A stretch of 64,000 nt of DNA from VKMB-3413 sp041027365 (GCF_041027365.1 NZ_JBFTEH010000002.1:310001-374000), one strand, 5' to 3'. Positions 47,728-56,238 are shown, counted from the first letter of the stretch. Made by a program: numbers and translations. Notes: generated from the letters alone by a model not told the origin.

Positions 47728-47770
47728 AAGCCCCGGAAATCCCCGACGATCGTCAAGGCTTCCAGGGCTT
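47728..47770 (-). terminator. Terminator downstream of tRNA-Asn
   Basis: Arms AAGCCCCGGAA (47728-47738) and TTCCAGGGCTT (47760-47770) pair with one G-U on the minus strand, with an inner GACGATCGTC palindrome, and the minus-strand stem is followed by TTTTTC. It lies 24 bases beyond the tRNA 3' end. Confidence 0.65.
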
Positions 47771-47794
47771 CGATGCTAACGTGTAGCGGTAATC

Positions 47795-47869
47795 TGGCTC
47801 CCCGGGCCGGATTCGAACCAGCGACCTGTCGATTAACAGTCGAATGCTCTACCGCTGAGCTACCGGGGA
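47795..47869 (-). tRNA. tRNA-Asn (GTT)
   Basis: A 75-base cloverleaf on the minus strand including the encoded CCA. The acceptor arm is TCCCCGG/CCGGGGA. The anticodon loop CTGTTAATC carries anticodon GTT, and the T-arm GGTTCGAATCC is standard. Confidence 0.97.
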
Positions 47870-48044
47870 ATGTCGCCGTATCGGCAACGTGGGCGAGCCT
47901 ATAGCAAAGCCTTGCCCCGCTTGCCAAGCCGTCGGGCCGGAAAAAATGGGCAGCCGCCTGCGCCGCGGCCGGCGCGTTGCCTTGGGACAGGCGGATTCCC
48001 ATCTGAGGTCCTTACCTCGAAGCCTGGCGCGAAAGGCAGTCTGC

Positions 48045-48365
48045 ATGCGAGACGACCAGTCCGAGCCTCGTCCTGAGGAGAGGCGTGGCGCTACCGGCGA
48101 AGCGGCGGCGCCTCCGCGCGGCGGCATCACGCTGTTCGGCCGGCGCCTGCCGCTGCCGGGGAGCCGGATCGGGCGGATCGTCGTCGGCGCCCTGCTGATC
48201 CTCGGCGGAATCCTCGGCTTCCTGCCGATCCTCGGCTTCTGGATGATCCCGCTCGGCCTCGTCGTCCTCTCGGTGGACCTCGCGCCGGTCCGCCGCTTCC
48301 GCCGCCGGGTAGAAGTCAGATGGGGCCGCCGACGGGGGCGCGGCGCGAACGAACGCTCGGCCTGA
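48045..48365 (+). CDS. Small membrane protein (PGPGW-type)
   Basis: 106 residues from the ATG at 48045, with GAAAGG about nine bases upstream. A charged N-terminus is followed by two close hydrophobic segments, RIVVGALLILGGILGFLPIL and GFWMIPLGLVVLSVDL, then a very basic tail (RRFRRRVEVRWGRRRGRG). This matches the PGPGW transmembrane family, whose members are short inner-membrane proteins of unknown function. It is separated from tRNA-Asn by about 175 bases and faces the adenine deaminase gene tail to tail. Confidence 0.72.
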   Translation: MRDDQSEPRPEERRGATGEAAAPPRGGITLFGRRLPLPGSRIGRIVVGALLILGGILGFLPILGFWMIPLGLVVLSVDLAPVRRFRRRVEVRWGRRRGRGANERSA

Positions 48366-48406
48366 GCGCGCCCCCGCCAGCGGCCGAAGCGCCGACGGCG
48401 GCCGGC

Positions 48407-50203
48407 TCAGACGAACAGGTCGACGAGTTCGAACCGCTCCACGTCGACGATGCCCTTGTCGGAGATGCGCAGCGAAGGGATCACCGTGAGAGCCAGCAGC
48501 GAATGCTGCATGTAGGCGTTGTTGAGCGTGCAGCCGGCGGCCCGCATCGCGGCGATGAGGCGATCGGCCTTCTCGGCCACGATCTCGGCCCGCTCGTTCG
48601 ACATCAGCCCGGCGATCGGCATCTCGATCAGCGCCTGCTCCGCGCCCTCTGCGAAGAAGACGACGCCGCCGCCGACCTCGCCGAGCCGGTTTGCCGCGCG
48701 CGCCATCTCTTCGGACGAGGTTCCGACGACGATCATGTGGTGGCAGTCATGCGCGACCGTAGAGGCCATGGCGCAGCGGCCGCGATAGCCGAAGCCGGAG
48801 ACGAAGCCGTTGACGACGTCGCCCGAAGCCCGGTGGCGCTCGACGAGAGCGATGCGGCAGACGTCGCTTTGCGGATCCGGCATGACGACGCCGTCCGTCA
48901 CCGCGAGCTCCGCCGTCAGCGCCCTGGTGGGGGCCTGGTTCTCGACGACGCCGATGACGCGCACCTTGACGCTGCCGGCGTCCGGGCGCGGCGCCGCGAC
49001 GTCGAAATCCCCGGCCGACAGGCGGCGCCCGAGCTTCACCGTATCCGTCGCGGTGGCGGGATAGGCATGCGCCGGCATGTCCGCCTCGAGCCGGCCATCG
49101 CTCGCCAGCCGCACGCCGCGGGCATAGACCTCGTCGATGGCGAGATCGGCAAGATCGGACACGATCAGGAAGTCCGCCCGCCGTCCCGGCGTCACCGAGC
49201 CGATCTCGCGCTCCAGCTTGAAGTGCTCGGCGGTGTTGATCGTCGCCATCTGGATCGCCGTCATCGGCTTCAGGCCGCGCGAGATGGCGTGGCGCACGAC
49301 GCGGTTCATGTGGCCCTCGCGCACCAGCGTGCCGGAGTGGCAATCGTCGGTGCACAGGATGAAGTGCCGCGAATCGAGGCCCATCTCGGTGATCGCCCGG
49401 ACCTGGCTCGCGACGTCGTACCAGGCCGAGCCGAGGCGCAGCATCGCCTTCATGCCCTGGCGCACGCGGGCGGCGGCATCCTCCATGCGCGTGCCCTCGT
49501 GGTCGTCCTCGGGGCCGCCGGCGACATAGCCGTGGAAGGCGCGGCCGAGATCCGGCGAGGCGAAGTGGCCGCCGACGGTGCGCCCTGCGGCCCGCGTCGC
49601 GGCGATCTCGCCGACCATGGTGGGGTCGTTCCCGGCGACGCCGGGAAAGTTCATCACCTCGCCGAGCCCGATGATTCCCGGCCAGGTCATCGCCTCGGCG
49701 ACCTCCGCCGGTCCGAGAACCGCGCCGCCCTCCTCAAGGCCCGGCGCGGAGGGCACGCAGGACGGCATCTGCACCCAGACGTTCACCGGCTGCGCCAGCG
49801 CCTCGTCATGCATCAGCCGTACGCCCTCAAGTCCGAGCACGTTTGCGATCTCGTGCGGGTCGATGAACATCGACGTCGTGCCGTGCGGGATGACGGCCCG
49901 GCAGAACTCGGTGACGGTCACCATGCCGCTCTCGACATGCATGTGCGCGTCGCAGAGGCCCGGCATGACGAAGCGGCCGGCGGCGTCCACGACCCTCGTC
50001 TGCGGCCCGACCGCGGGACCGGCATCCGGCCCGCAATAGGCGAAGCGCCCGGCGGCGACCGCGATGTCGGTCGCCGGGATGATTTCGCCGGAATGAACGT
50101 TCACCCAGCGGGCGTTCCGGACCACCAGGTCCGCCGGACGGCGTCCCATCGCGACGTCGACCAGTTGCGCTGCGACCGCCTCGAACGGCTGAACCTGATT
50201 CAT
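48407..50203 (-). CDS. ade: Adenine deaminase
   Basis: 598 residues from the ATG at 50203 (MNQVQPF). It is an amidohydrolase-superfamily enzyme with the metal-binding GLCDAHMHVESGM, the HGTTSMFIDPHEIANV segment typical of bacterial Ade, FILCTDDCHSGTL with the catalytic Asp, and a C-terminal MASTVAHDCHHMIVVG and NNAYMQHSLLALTVIPSLRISDKG. It converts adenine to hypoxanthine in purine salvage. There are no purine genes adjacent. tRNA-Leu lies 138 bases upstream on the same strand. Confidence 0.94.
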   Translation of the reverse strand: MNQVQPFEAVAAQLVDVAMGRRPADLVVRNARWVNVHSGEIIPATDIAVAAGRFAYCGPDAGPAVGPQTRVVDAAGRFVMPGLCDAHMHVESGMVTVTEFCRAVIPHGTTSMFIDPHEIANVLGLEGVRLMHDEALAQPVNVWVQMPSCVPSAPGLEEGGAVLGPAEVAEAMTWPGIIGLGEVMNFPGVAGNDPTMVGEIAATRAAGRTVGGHFASPDLGRAFHGYVAGGPEDDHEGTRMEDAAARVRQGMKAMLRLGSAWYDVASQVRAITEMGLDSRHFILCTDDCHSGTLVREGHMNRVVRHAISRGLKPMTAIQMATINTAEHFKLEREIGSVTPGRRADFLIVSDLADLAIDEVYARGVRLASDGRLEADMPAHAYPATATDTVKLGRRLSAGDFDVAAPRPDAGSVKVRVIGVVENQAPTRALTAELAVTDGVVMPDPQSDVCRIALVERHRASGDVVNGFVSGFGYRGRCAMASTVAHDCHHMIVVGTSSEEMARAANRLGEVGGGVVFFAEGAEQALIEMPIAGLMSNERAEIVAEKADRLIAAMRAAGCTLNNAYMQHSLLALTVIPSLRISDKGIVDVERFELVDLFV

Positions 50204-50341
50204 GCGTCCCCCAAATCCTTCGCTCGGCACCGGCAAGTTGAGCCACGGCCCGGCCGAACACACAAGCGGGCGGAGGCGGCGGCCCGCTGGTCAGCGGCCA
50301 CGGCATCCCGCGCCGCCGGATCGGTCGCGTCCTGCCGAGCC

Positions 50342-50424
50342 TGGTACGGGCGGCGGGACTCGAACCCGCACGGCAAAGCCCAGGGATTTTAAGTCCCTTG
50401 CGTCTACCATTCCGCCACGCCCGC
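50342..50424 (-). tRNA. tRNA-Leu (TAA)
   Basis: 83 bases on the minus strand including CCA. The acceptor arm is GCGGGCG/CGCCCGT with a final G-U pair. The anticodon stem-loop GGGACTTAAAATCCC carries TAA, and a short class II variable arm and T-arm GGTTCGAGTCC are present. Confidence 0.95.
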
Positions 50425-50728
50425 ACGTCCGGGCTTCGCAGCTGCCTGAACGACCGCCCCGGAGGACAGGCGCCTTCAGTCGGCCGATCCGCCTGCAGGG
50501 GTCGGATAGCACGGGCGCGCCGGCCCCGGAAGCCGACGTCCGTGGCACCGCCGCAGCGCCCGCTCTTTCCGCGCGACGCCGCCGCGCCGCCGCAAGGGCA
50601 ACCGTCAACAATTGTTGATTCACGGTCACAGCCACGCAGAAATCCCTTCGGAACTCGCCAAAAATGCGTTAATACTTGGGCCATGCCTCTGGTGCGCCAT
50701 AATCGGCGCTGCGGCAGGAGGGCAGCCG
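50425..50728. other. Intergenic with one clear palindrome
   Basis: 304 bases between tRNA-Leu and the small plus-strand gene at 50729. The left part is GC-rich and featureless. The right part is AT-richer and contains the palindrome at 50605-50618 and a TTAATA that may be a -10 box about 60 bases before the ATG. The tRNA promoter (minus strand) should also lie here. Confidence 0.4.
50605..50618. promoter_or_regulatory. Perfect 14-base palindrome TCAACAATTGTTGA
   Basis: The 14-base site is its own reverse complement, AT-rich in a GC-rich surrounding, and flanked by an outer ACCGT (50601-50605) and ACGGT (50622-50626). It lies about 110 bases upstream of the small gene at 50729 and looks like a dimeric regulator site. 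The regulator is unknown. Confidence 0.45.
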
Positions 50729-50941
50729 ATGGTGCGAAAGTCGGAAGATCGAAATGCGATCCCGCAGATCGTCGATGCGCCGTGCATCGACGCAACGGAC
50801 CTCTTCGAGGACAAGGCGCTGGTGTGGCGTCTTCGCGCCCAGAACTCCGCGTTCGAGACGCTGCGCAAGGCGCTGGACCACGAATCGAAGCGGATGATCC
50901 AGCCCGCCGGCAATCTCGATCGGCGCACGCCGCACGGCTGA
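50729..50941 (+). CDS. Small hypothetical protein
   Basis: 70 residues, with AGGAGGG seven bases before the ATG at 50729, one of the best SD sites in the window. The sequence (MVRKSEDRNAIPQIVDAPC, DATDLFEDKALVWRLRAQNS, ETLRKALDHESKRMIQPAG) is helical and charged with one Cys and one Trp. No family is recognised. It stands alone upstream of the BA14K protein gene, with a palindromic site in its upstream region. Confidence 0.7.
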   Translation: MVRKSEDRNAIPQIVDAPCIDATDLFEDKALVWRLRAQNSAFETLRKALDHESKRMIQPAGNLDRRTPHG

Positions 50942-51156
50942 GACCGATCGGAGCGTCGGCCACTCTTCTTGTCCCCGGGATGATCGGCAGCGTCTGCAGA
51001 GGTGAGCGCTCGGCCCTGTGAGCGCAACTGGCGCAGGTCGGTTGCGGGCAGCCGCCGATGCCGCCTCCCCGGAGCCCCCCAGGCAACCGAGAAGCGTTCA
51101 AAGCCCGGCCCCGAAGGGTCCAGTCGGGGCCCGTGTCAAAACGGCACGAAAATCTT

Positions 51157-51172
51157 TGGCATGGATCCTGCA
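51157..51172 (+). promoter_or_regulatory. Candidate sigma-54 promoter
   Basis: TGGCATGGATCCTGCA matches the -24/-12 consensus TGGCACG-N4-TTGCA at all but two positions, with the invariant GG and GC exactly ten bases apart. Transcription would start near 51183, about 35 bases before the BA14K gene ATG. No enhancer-binding regulator gene is nearby. Confidence 0.35.
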
Positions 51173-51217
51173 CGCCGTCTCCCAAAACCCTAAGATTTGG
51201 TTAAGGGAGATGCACCA

Positions 51218-52084
51218 ATGTTTCAGAACGGAAAATCCCTCATCCTCGCCGCCGCGGCCGGGCTTGCGGTTTCCGGGCTCGCAGCCATGGCAGCCGGGGG
51301 TCCGGCGAAGGCCGAAGACCTGCTGAAGAACGGCGGCAGCATCACGAGCGCGCCGACCGTCGGCCCGATCCGGGGCGACGAAAGCTTCCTGCGCGACGGC
51401 GGCAGCGTAAGGGTCGATCCGCGGATCGGCATCGCCAACGGGAAGCCGCACCAATTCCTCGCGGGCGGCGGGGGCATCCGGCAGGAACCCGACATCGTTC
51501 TCCCGCGGAGCGGCGACCGGCTCGACAGCGGCAAGGATGTGGGGACCGAGCCGGACATCTATTCCACCAGCGACCGCGAGGAGTTCCTCGAGGGCGGCGG
51601 CTCGATCACCGACATCGACCATGGCGCCGTGGTCTACCGCGTGCATCGCCGCTCGCATGGCTGGCATTTCCTCGACGCCGCCGCCTCGCCGCGGCCAGTG
51701 GTGCGCAACTCCTTCACCACGCTCAGCTTCACCGTCGGCGGCGACGGCAGCTACGAGACCAGCGCCTATGAGGGCAGCTTCGCCCCCGCGCCCGGCTCGT
51801 TCGCCTCCGGCCCGCGCATCATCGATGTCGCGACCGAGCGCCTGGACCGGCGACCGATCCCCTCCTCCGGCATCGAGGTGATCTCGCGCGGCGGAGCGAA
51901 GATCATCCGCATCGCCAGCGGCTACGACCGTGCCAACGCGGCACAGGCCGACAAGGGCTCCAAGCTCGTGCCGTGGTCGCAGGACTGGCGCGACTGGTGC
52001 GGCAACGCCTATGCGAGCTTCGATCCGAGCCGCGGCACCTATACGGGTGCCGACGGGTCCGAGCATTTCTGCACCGGACGGTAG
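51218..52084 (+). CDS. Exported BA14K-family protein with five 22-residue repeats
   Basis: 288 residues from the ATG at 51218, with GGGAG eight bases upstream; an earlier start at 51197 is not preferred. A signal peptide (LILAAAAGLAVSGLAAMAAGGPAKA) is followed by five degenerate repeats of about 22 residues beginning near 34, 56, 79, 101 and 122, each with a motif like FLxxGGSI-x3-P. Residues about 253-285 form a BA14K motif, WSQDWRDWCGNAYASFDPSRG and TYTGADGSEHFC, with two Cys. BA14K is the Brucella 14-kDa immunoreactive lectin-like family. It is probably periplasmic or outer-membrane associated. Confidence 0.75.
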   Translation: MFQNGKSLILAAAAGLAVSGLAAMAAGGPAKAEDLLKNGGSITSAPTVGPIRGDESFLRDGGSVRVDPRIGIANGKPHQFLAGGGGIRQEPDIVLPRSGDRLDSGKDVGTEPDIYSTSDREEFLEGGGSITDIDHGAVVYRVHRRSHGWHFLDAAASPRPVVRNSFTTLSFTVGGDGSYETSAYEGSFAPAPGSFASGPRIIDVATERLDRRPIPSSGIEVISRGGAKIIRIASGYDRANAAQADKGSKLVPWSQDWRDWCGNAYASFDPSRGTYTGADGSEHFCTGR

Positions 52085-52140
52085 TCCGGCGGAGGCGATC
52101 ATCGGGCGGCCGCAAGGCAGCCGCTCGTCAGAAGCGACGG

Positions 52141-52782
52141 TCAGACCAGGAAGGGGTTTGTCCGGCGTTCCTCGCCGAGCCGGCCTCCCGGGCCGTGGCC
52201 GCAGAGAAAGCCGACGTCGTCGCCGAGCGGCAGCACCTTCTCCTTGATCGAGGCGATCAGCGTCGCGTGATCGCCGCCCGGCAGGTCGGTCCGGCCGATC
52301 GAGCCAGCGAACAGCACGTCGCCGGCATGCAGGAAGCGCGCCTGCCGGTGGAAGAAGACGACATGGCCCGGCGCGTGGCCGGGCGTGTGCAGCACCTCGA
52401 AGACGTGGCCCGCGAAACCGACTGTCTCGCCCTCCGCGAGATACCGGTCCGGCGTGCAGTTGGTCATGCCGGGCCCGGCGCCGAACATCTTCGCCTGGTC
52501 CTCGATTGAGGCGAGCAACACCGCGTCGTCCCGGTGCGGGCCGACGATGTCGACGCCGAGACGCGACTTCAGCTCCATCGCGCCACCGGCATGGTCGAGA
52601 TGGCCATGGGTCAGCCAGATCGCCTCGATGGTGACGCCGGCTCTGTCGATCGCAGCCATGATCCGGTCGACATCTCCGCCGGGATCCACCACCACCCCGC
52701 GCTTCGCCTCGCGGTCATAGAGGATGCAGCAGTTCTGCTCGAACAGGGTGACGGGGACGATCTGGGCGTTGAGAAGGGTCAA
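52141..52782 (-). CDS. MBL-fold metallo-hydrolase (glyoxalase II-like)
   Basis: 213 residues of the YcbL/glyoxalase II-like type. The zinc ligands are visible in WLTHGHLDHAGGA (HxHxDH), HTPGHAPGHVVFF and the bridging Asp in LHAGDVLFAGSIGRTDLPGG, with the last His in FLCGHGPGGRLGEER. It hydrolyses thioesters or similar compounds in the cytosol. The RTNPFL ending is typical for the group. It stands alone, convergent with the BA14K gene. The substrate is not determined by the sequence. Confidence 0.9.
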   Translation of the reverse strand: MTLLNAQIVPVTLFEQNCCILYDREAKRGVVVDPGGDVDRIMAAIDRAGVTIEAIWLTHGHLDHAGGAMELKSRLGVDIVGPHRDDAVLLASIEDQAKMFGAGPGMTNCTPDRYLAEGETVGFAGHVFEVLHTPGHAPGHVVFFHRQARFLHAGDVLFAGSIGRTDLPGGDHATLIASIKEKVLPLGDDVGFLCGHGPGGRLGEERRTNPFLV

Positions 52783-52877
52783 GGCAGGCGCTCGCTGGTC
52801 CGGGACGGGAAGGTCCTGGACCAGACTTAGGCGCTCGGCCGACGCTTGTCGCCCCCGGCGATAGTGCCGAAAGGCGG

Positions 52878-54128
52878 TTACGACCCGGCGCTCTGATTGG
52901 CGTCGCCCTCGTCGCGCGGCGCTTCTTCCGCGGGCGCCCGCATCGCCTTATGGGCTTTTCCGGGCACCGTGTGCCGCGCTTCGTCGGGCGTACCCGAGAC
53001 GCGCTTCACCGTGTTCGCCGTGACATGCGGGAAAATCCGCTTTTCGAACTTGCCGCCGCACGGGCTGCAGTCGTCGGGCACGAATATCTCGAGCTGCAGG
53101 AAGATGAGCTGGTTGTAGGCGAGATAGTCGAAGTTGCATCCTCCGTCGTTCGACATCAGCCAGTAATCCGCCGTGTAGCCGATGACTTCAGACTTCCGCT
53201 TCTCGAACGGGATGTTGGTGACGATGCCGCGACCGCCGAACAGCGGATCATCCGTTCCGGCGAAGATCGGGTCGGTGGTCACCCGCCAGTGATAGTGATG
53301 TGTTGGCTTGATGATGTCCAAGGCCTGCTGCAGCGGCCGGTTTGGATTCTTCGTGTAGCCGATGTTCGGATTTTCGAAGTCGGTCTGAGCTCCGAGCGGA
53401 GCCGAGAACGGATTGAAGCAGGGCGCGGTGACGATGTCGGCCGGCGCCGGAAAGGGCAAATCGGCATCAGGAATGATCGGCCGTCCAGGAATGATTGAGG
53501 GCGGATCGTTGTCGATGAAGCAGGAAGAGCCACTCCCGAACAGGTCGACCTTTCCCAGCGCCAGCACCGAATTGCCGTGCGGGACCGAGATCTGCTTCGC
53601 GATCGTGAGGAAAGCCGGCTGCGGCAGGACGCGGCCGTCGGCGATCTCCTGGCTGCCGAGTGCATACGGCCCGTCGAGCTGGCGGACGCTGCCGAGATGC
53701 AGCCAGGCACCGTTCTCGACATGGACGACCTTGCCGGCGTCGGGGCCTTCTGCGAACCGCACCTGTTGATCGTAGAAGACCACGTGCGAGCTTTGCGTAT
53801 AGGTGCCGCCGCGGTTTGGTGCCGAAGCGGCTATTGCCAGCGCCTCAGGATCGTAATGGCGCGGCGGCTCGCTGTCCTTCTGGTTGCTGCCGTTGAAGCG
53901 GATCGTCTCGTTGAAGGAAAAGTTCTTCAGAATGAAACCGCCGTAGATGCTGCCCGACGGCATGGTCCGGCCTGTGGGAGCTGGCTTTTGCGGCAGCGGC
54001 ATCACGTTGTAAGACAGCGGCAGCGTCTTGTCCCCGTCTTGAAAGACGAGTTCGTCGCAATTTTCCCAGGTTCCGATCAGCTGGCACTGGAAGTCGGCAA
54101 GGTCTGACGCTTTGATCGCATATGGCAT
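52878..54128 (-). CDS. Uncharacterised protein, possible heme-binding-like beta-barrel
   Basis: 416 residues from the ATG at 54128, which has GGAGG six to seven bases upstream. There is no signal peptide. The segments CQLIGTWENCDELVF, GKVVHVENGAWLHLGS and QISVPHGNSVLALG faintly recall nitrobindin/FABP-like barrels (GTW near the start and a HxExG strand), but spacing is unusual and the second half (from HHYHWRVTTDPIFAGTDDP to LIFLQLEIFVPDDCSPCGG) matches nothing I know. The last 40 residues are charged and disordered. Base composition is visibly less GC-rich than the neighbours, hinting at acquisition. Function unknown. Confidence 0.7.
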   Translation of the reverse strand: MPYAIKASDLADFQCQLIGTWENCDELVFQDGDKTLPLSYNVMPLPQKPAPTGRTMPSGSIYGGFILKNFSFNETIRFNGSNQKDSEPPRHYDPEALAIAASAPNRGGTYTQSSHVVFYDQQVRFAEGPDAGKVVHVENGAWLHLGSVRQLDGPYALGSQEIADGRVLPQPAFLTIAKQISVPHGNSVLALGKVDLFGSGSSCFIDNDPPSIIPGRPIIPDADLPFPAPADIVTAPCFNPFSAPLGAQTDFENPNIGYTKNPNRPLQQALDIIKPTHHYHWRVTTDPIFAGTDDPLFGGRGIVTNIPFEKRKSEVIGYTADYWLMSNDGGCNFDYLAYNQLIFLQLEIFVPDDCSPCGGKFEKRIFPHVTANTVKRVSGTPDEARHTVPGKAHKAMRAPAEEAPRDEGDANQSAGS

Positions 54129-54186
54129 GAATTTCCTCCGGTGTCCGGGTGATGGCACCGCGGGTGCGGCCCAACCGGAAGCTGCA

Positions 54187-54200
54187 TGACGTAACGTCAT
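54187..54200. repeat. Near-palindrome TGACGTAACGTCAT, copy 2
   Basis: Identical to 10075-10088. It ends 58 bases upstream of the uncharacterised gene's ATG (minus strand), a plausible operator position. Confidence 0.35.
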
Positions 54201-54264
54201 ATGGGGCGCGCTTCATGTCAACTCCGAGAGCCGCAGAATCTTCCCCTGGGGCAGATCGGCGCTG

Positions 54265-54933
54265 CTATCGCACCGCCAGCCAGATCACATGCCGCGCCCC
54301 GCGCTTGCCGCGATGCGCCTTCACCCGCGCCTCCTCGACGGCGAAACCGACCCGGCGCAGGCGCGCGGCGAAGGCGTCGTCGGGTCCCTGCGACCAGACG
54401 GCGAGGACGCCGCCGGGCTTCAGCGCGAGCTTTGCCCGGCCGAGACCGGCGAAATCGTAGAGCGCGTCGTTCTCCGCCCGGGTCAGCCCTTCCGGACCGT
54501 TGTCGACATCGAGCAGGATCGCGTCGAAGCCGGCCTCCTCGCGGGCGAAGAGGTCTCCGACGTCCGTCTCCACCACCCGCACCCGGCGATCGTCGAGGCA
54601 GCCGCCGAACAGCTCTGCCATCGGCCCGCGCGCCCAGGCGGCCACGGCCGGCACCAGTTCCGCGACGACGATCTCGGCGCCCGGCGAGGCGGCCGCAAGC
54701 ATCGCCCGCAGGGTGAAGCCCATGCCGAGGCCGCCGATCAGGATGCGCGGCGCCCTGCGCCCCGCGACGCGCTCCCAGGACAGTCGCGCCAGTGCCTCCT
54801 CCGAGCCGGACAGGCGGCTGTTCATCAGCTCGATCTGGCCGAGCATGATCGAATATTCGCTGCCGCGCCGCATCAGCTTCAGTTCGCCGCCGCGCGGGAC
54901 CGTCGCGGTGTCGAGATGTTCCCAAGGGATCAT
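54265..54933 (-). CDS. Spermidine-synthase-like (SAM-dependent methyltransferase fold) protein
   Basis: 222 residues from the ATG at 54933 (MIPWEHLDTA). The Rossmann core has the nucleotide-binding RILIGGLGMGFTLRAML, an acidic strand-end in EIVVAELVPAVAAWA, and FDAILLDVDNGPEGL. This is the spermidine/spermine synthase-like group seen in many Proteobacteria. Residues for putrescine binding are not obvious, so polyamine synthesis is not claimed; methylation of another small molecule is equally possible. It is divergent from the DMT transporter gene. A long frame continuing to 55617 is an extension without coding character. Confidence 0.8.
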   Translation of the reverse strand: MIPWEHLDTATVPRGGELKLMRRGSEYSIMLGQIELMNSRLSGSEEALARLSWERVAGRRAPRILIGGLGMGFTLRAMLAAASPGAEIVVAELVPAVAAWARGPMAELFGGCLDDRRVRVVETDVGDLFAREEAGFDAILLDVDNGPEGLTRAENDALYDFAGLGRAKLALKPGGVLAVWSQGPDDAFAARLRRVGFAVEEARVKAHRGKRGARHVIWLAVR

Positions 54934-55248
54934 GGCTGTCGCTTTCGGCTCGCGGATGAGAGGGCTCGCGGCCCTTCTAGCGACTGACGTCCCGCCTGCC
55001 GAGGGGGCGAACCGTACCCGCCGAACCATTCGGCCGCAGCCCCCTTTGCAGAAGGGTCCGGCGGCGACCGGGCGAGCCCGCGAATTCCGTTGCCGGCGCT
55101 CGCCAAGGCTCGTAAAGCGGATGTTGCCTGCGCGGGAATGCGCGCGCTCGTTCCCGCATGCATGGACGTCGTTCGAGAGGGTGAAGTGCCGGCCGCGCCG
55201 CGCGCTCGTCCCCTTCGGTGCCGCCCTGCGAAGAGTCCAGGTTGCCCG
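54934..55248. other. Divergent intergenic region, nothing recognised
   Basis: 315 bases between the spermidine-synthase-like gene and the DMT transporter gene. I see a short AGGGC/GCCCT repeat near 54960-54976 but no convincing operator, promoter or small RNA. Confidence 0.35.
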
Positions 55249-56172
55249 ATGGCCGCGCGTCTCGCTCCCGCCCTCCCCCTTCTCGGCCCCGTGGCGCTCG
55301 GCGTCGCCATCATGCTCGTCGGCGACTTCATGTTCGCGCTGAACGACGCCATGGGCAAATGGCTGGTGGAAAGCTTCTCGGTCGGCGAGGTGCTGCTCGT
55401 TCGCTCCCTCGGCGCCTTTCTCGTCCTCGGCCCCCTCCTCCTGCGCCAGGGCAAGGCGAAGCTCTTCTCGCCCGAGCGCCCGGGCCTGCAGATCCTTCGC
55501 GCGGCCTGCGCGACGGCGGACACCGGCCTGTTCTACGCGGCGGTCGCACACATGCCGCTCGCCGACGTCATGACCTTCTACATGGCCGGGCCGATATACG
55601 TCGCGGCGATCGGCCATCTCTTCCTCGGCGAAAAGGTCGGCTGGCGGCGCTGGCTCGCGATCCTGCTCGGCTTTGCCGGGGTCGTCGTGGCGCTGCGCCC
55701 CTCGGCGGCCTCGCTATCGCTGCCCTCGCTCTACGCGCTCGTCGGCAGCCTCGCCTTCGCCATGACGCTGGTGCTCGCGCGGGTGCTGCGCCGAACGAGC
55801 GACGTGACGCTGGTCGGGTGGCAGACGCTGGCAGCGCTTCTCGCCGGCGCCGCCTTCACGGTGACGAGCTGGACGACGCCCGCGCCGCTGGAACTCGGCG
55901 CGCTGCTGCTCCTCGGCGTCGTCTCCTGCACCGCGCACATGATGATCACGCGTTCGCTGAAGCTCGCGCCCGCCTCGACGCTGGCGCCGCTGCAATACAC
56001 GCTGCTCCTGTGGGCGGCGGTGTTCGGCCTCGCCTTCTTCGGCAACTCGCCGACGCCGCAGGTGCTCCTGGGCGCCGGCATCATCGTCGTCGCCGGCCTG
56101 TTCATCTTCCACCGGCAGAAGGTGGTGGACGAGGGTGTGCCGCCGAAGACGGTGCCGCGCACGCTGCATTGA
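55249..56172 (+). CDS. DMT-family (EamA) transporter
   Basis: 307 residues from the ATG at 55249; longer in-frame starts add an unlikely soluble extension. There are ten hydrophobic helices in two EamA repeats, with typical blocks DAMGKWLVESFSVGEVLLVRS, RAACATADTGLFYAAVAHMP, DVMTFYMAGPIYVAAIGHLF and APASTLAPLQYTLLLWAAVFG. Members export amino acids, purines or other metabolites. The substrate is unknown. The C-terminal tail (HRQKVVDEGVPPKTVPRTLH) is cytosolic. It is convergent with ilvE. Confidence 0.9.
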   Translation: MAARLAPALPLLGPVALGVAIMLVGDFMFALNDAMGKWLVESFSVGEVLLVRSLGAFLVLGPLLLRQGKAKLFSPERPGLQILRAACATADTGLFYAAVAHMPLADVMTFYMAGPIYVAAIGHLFLGEKVGWRRWLAILLGFAGVVVALRPSAASLSLPSLYALVGSLAFAMTLVLARVLRRTSDVTLVGWQTLAALLAGAAFTVTSWTTPAPLELGALLLLGVVSCTAHMMITRSLKLAPASTLAPLQYTLLLWAAVFGLAFFGNSPTPQVLLGAGIIVVAGLFIFHRQKVVDEGVPPKTVPRTLH

Positions 56173-56238
56173 GCGCAGACGAAAGCGGCGCCGCCCTCTC
56201 GGACGACGCCCGCCTGGATCAGGCCGGAAGCCGGCCGC

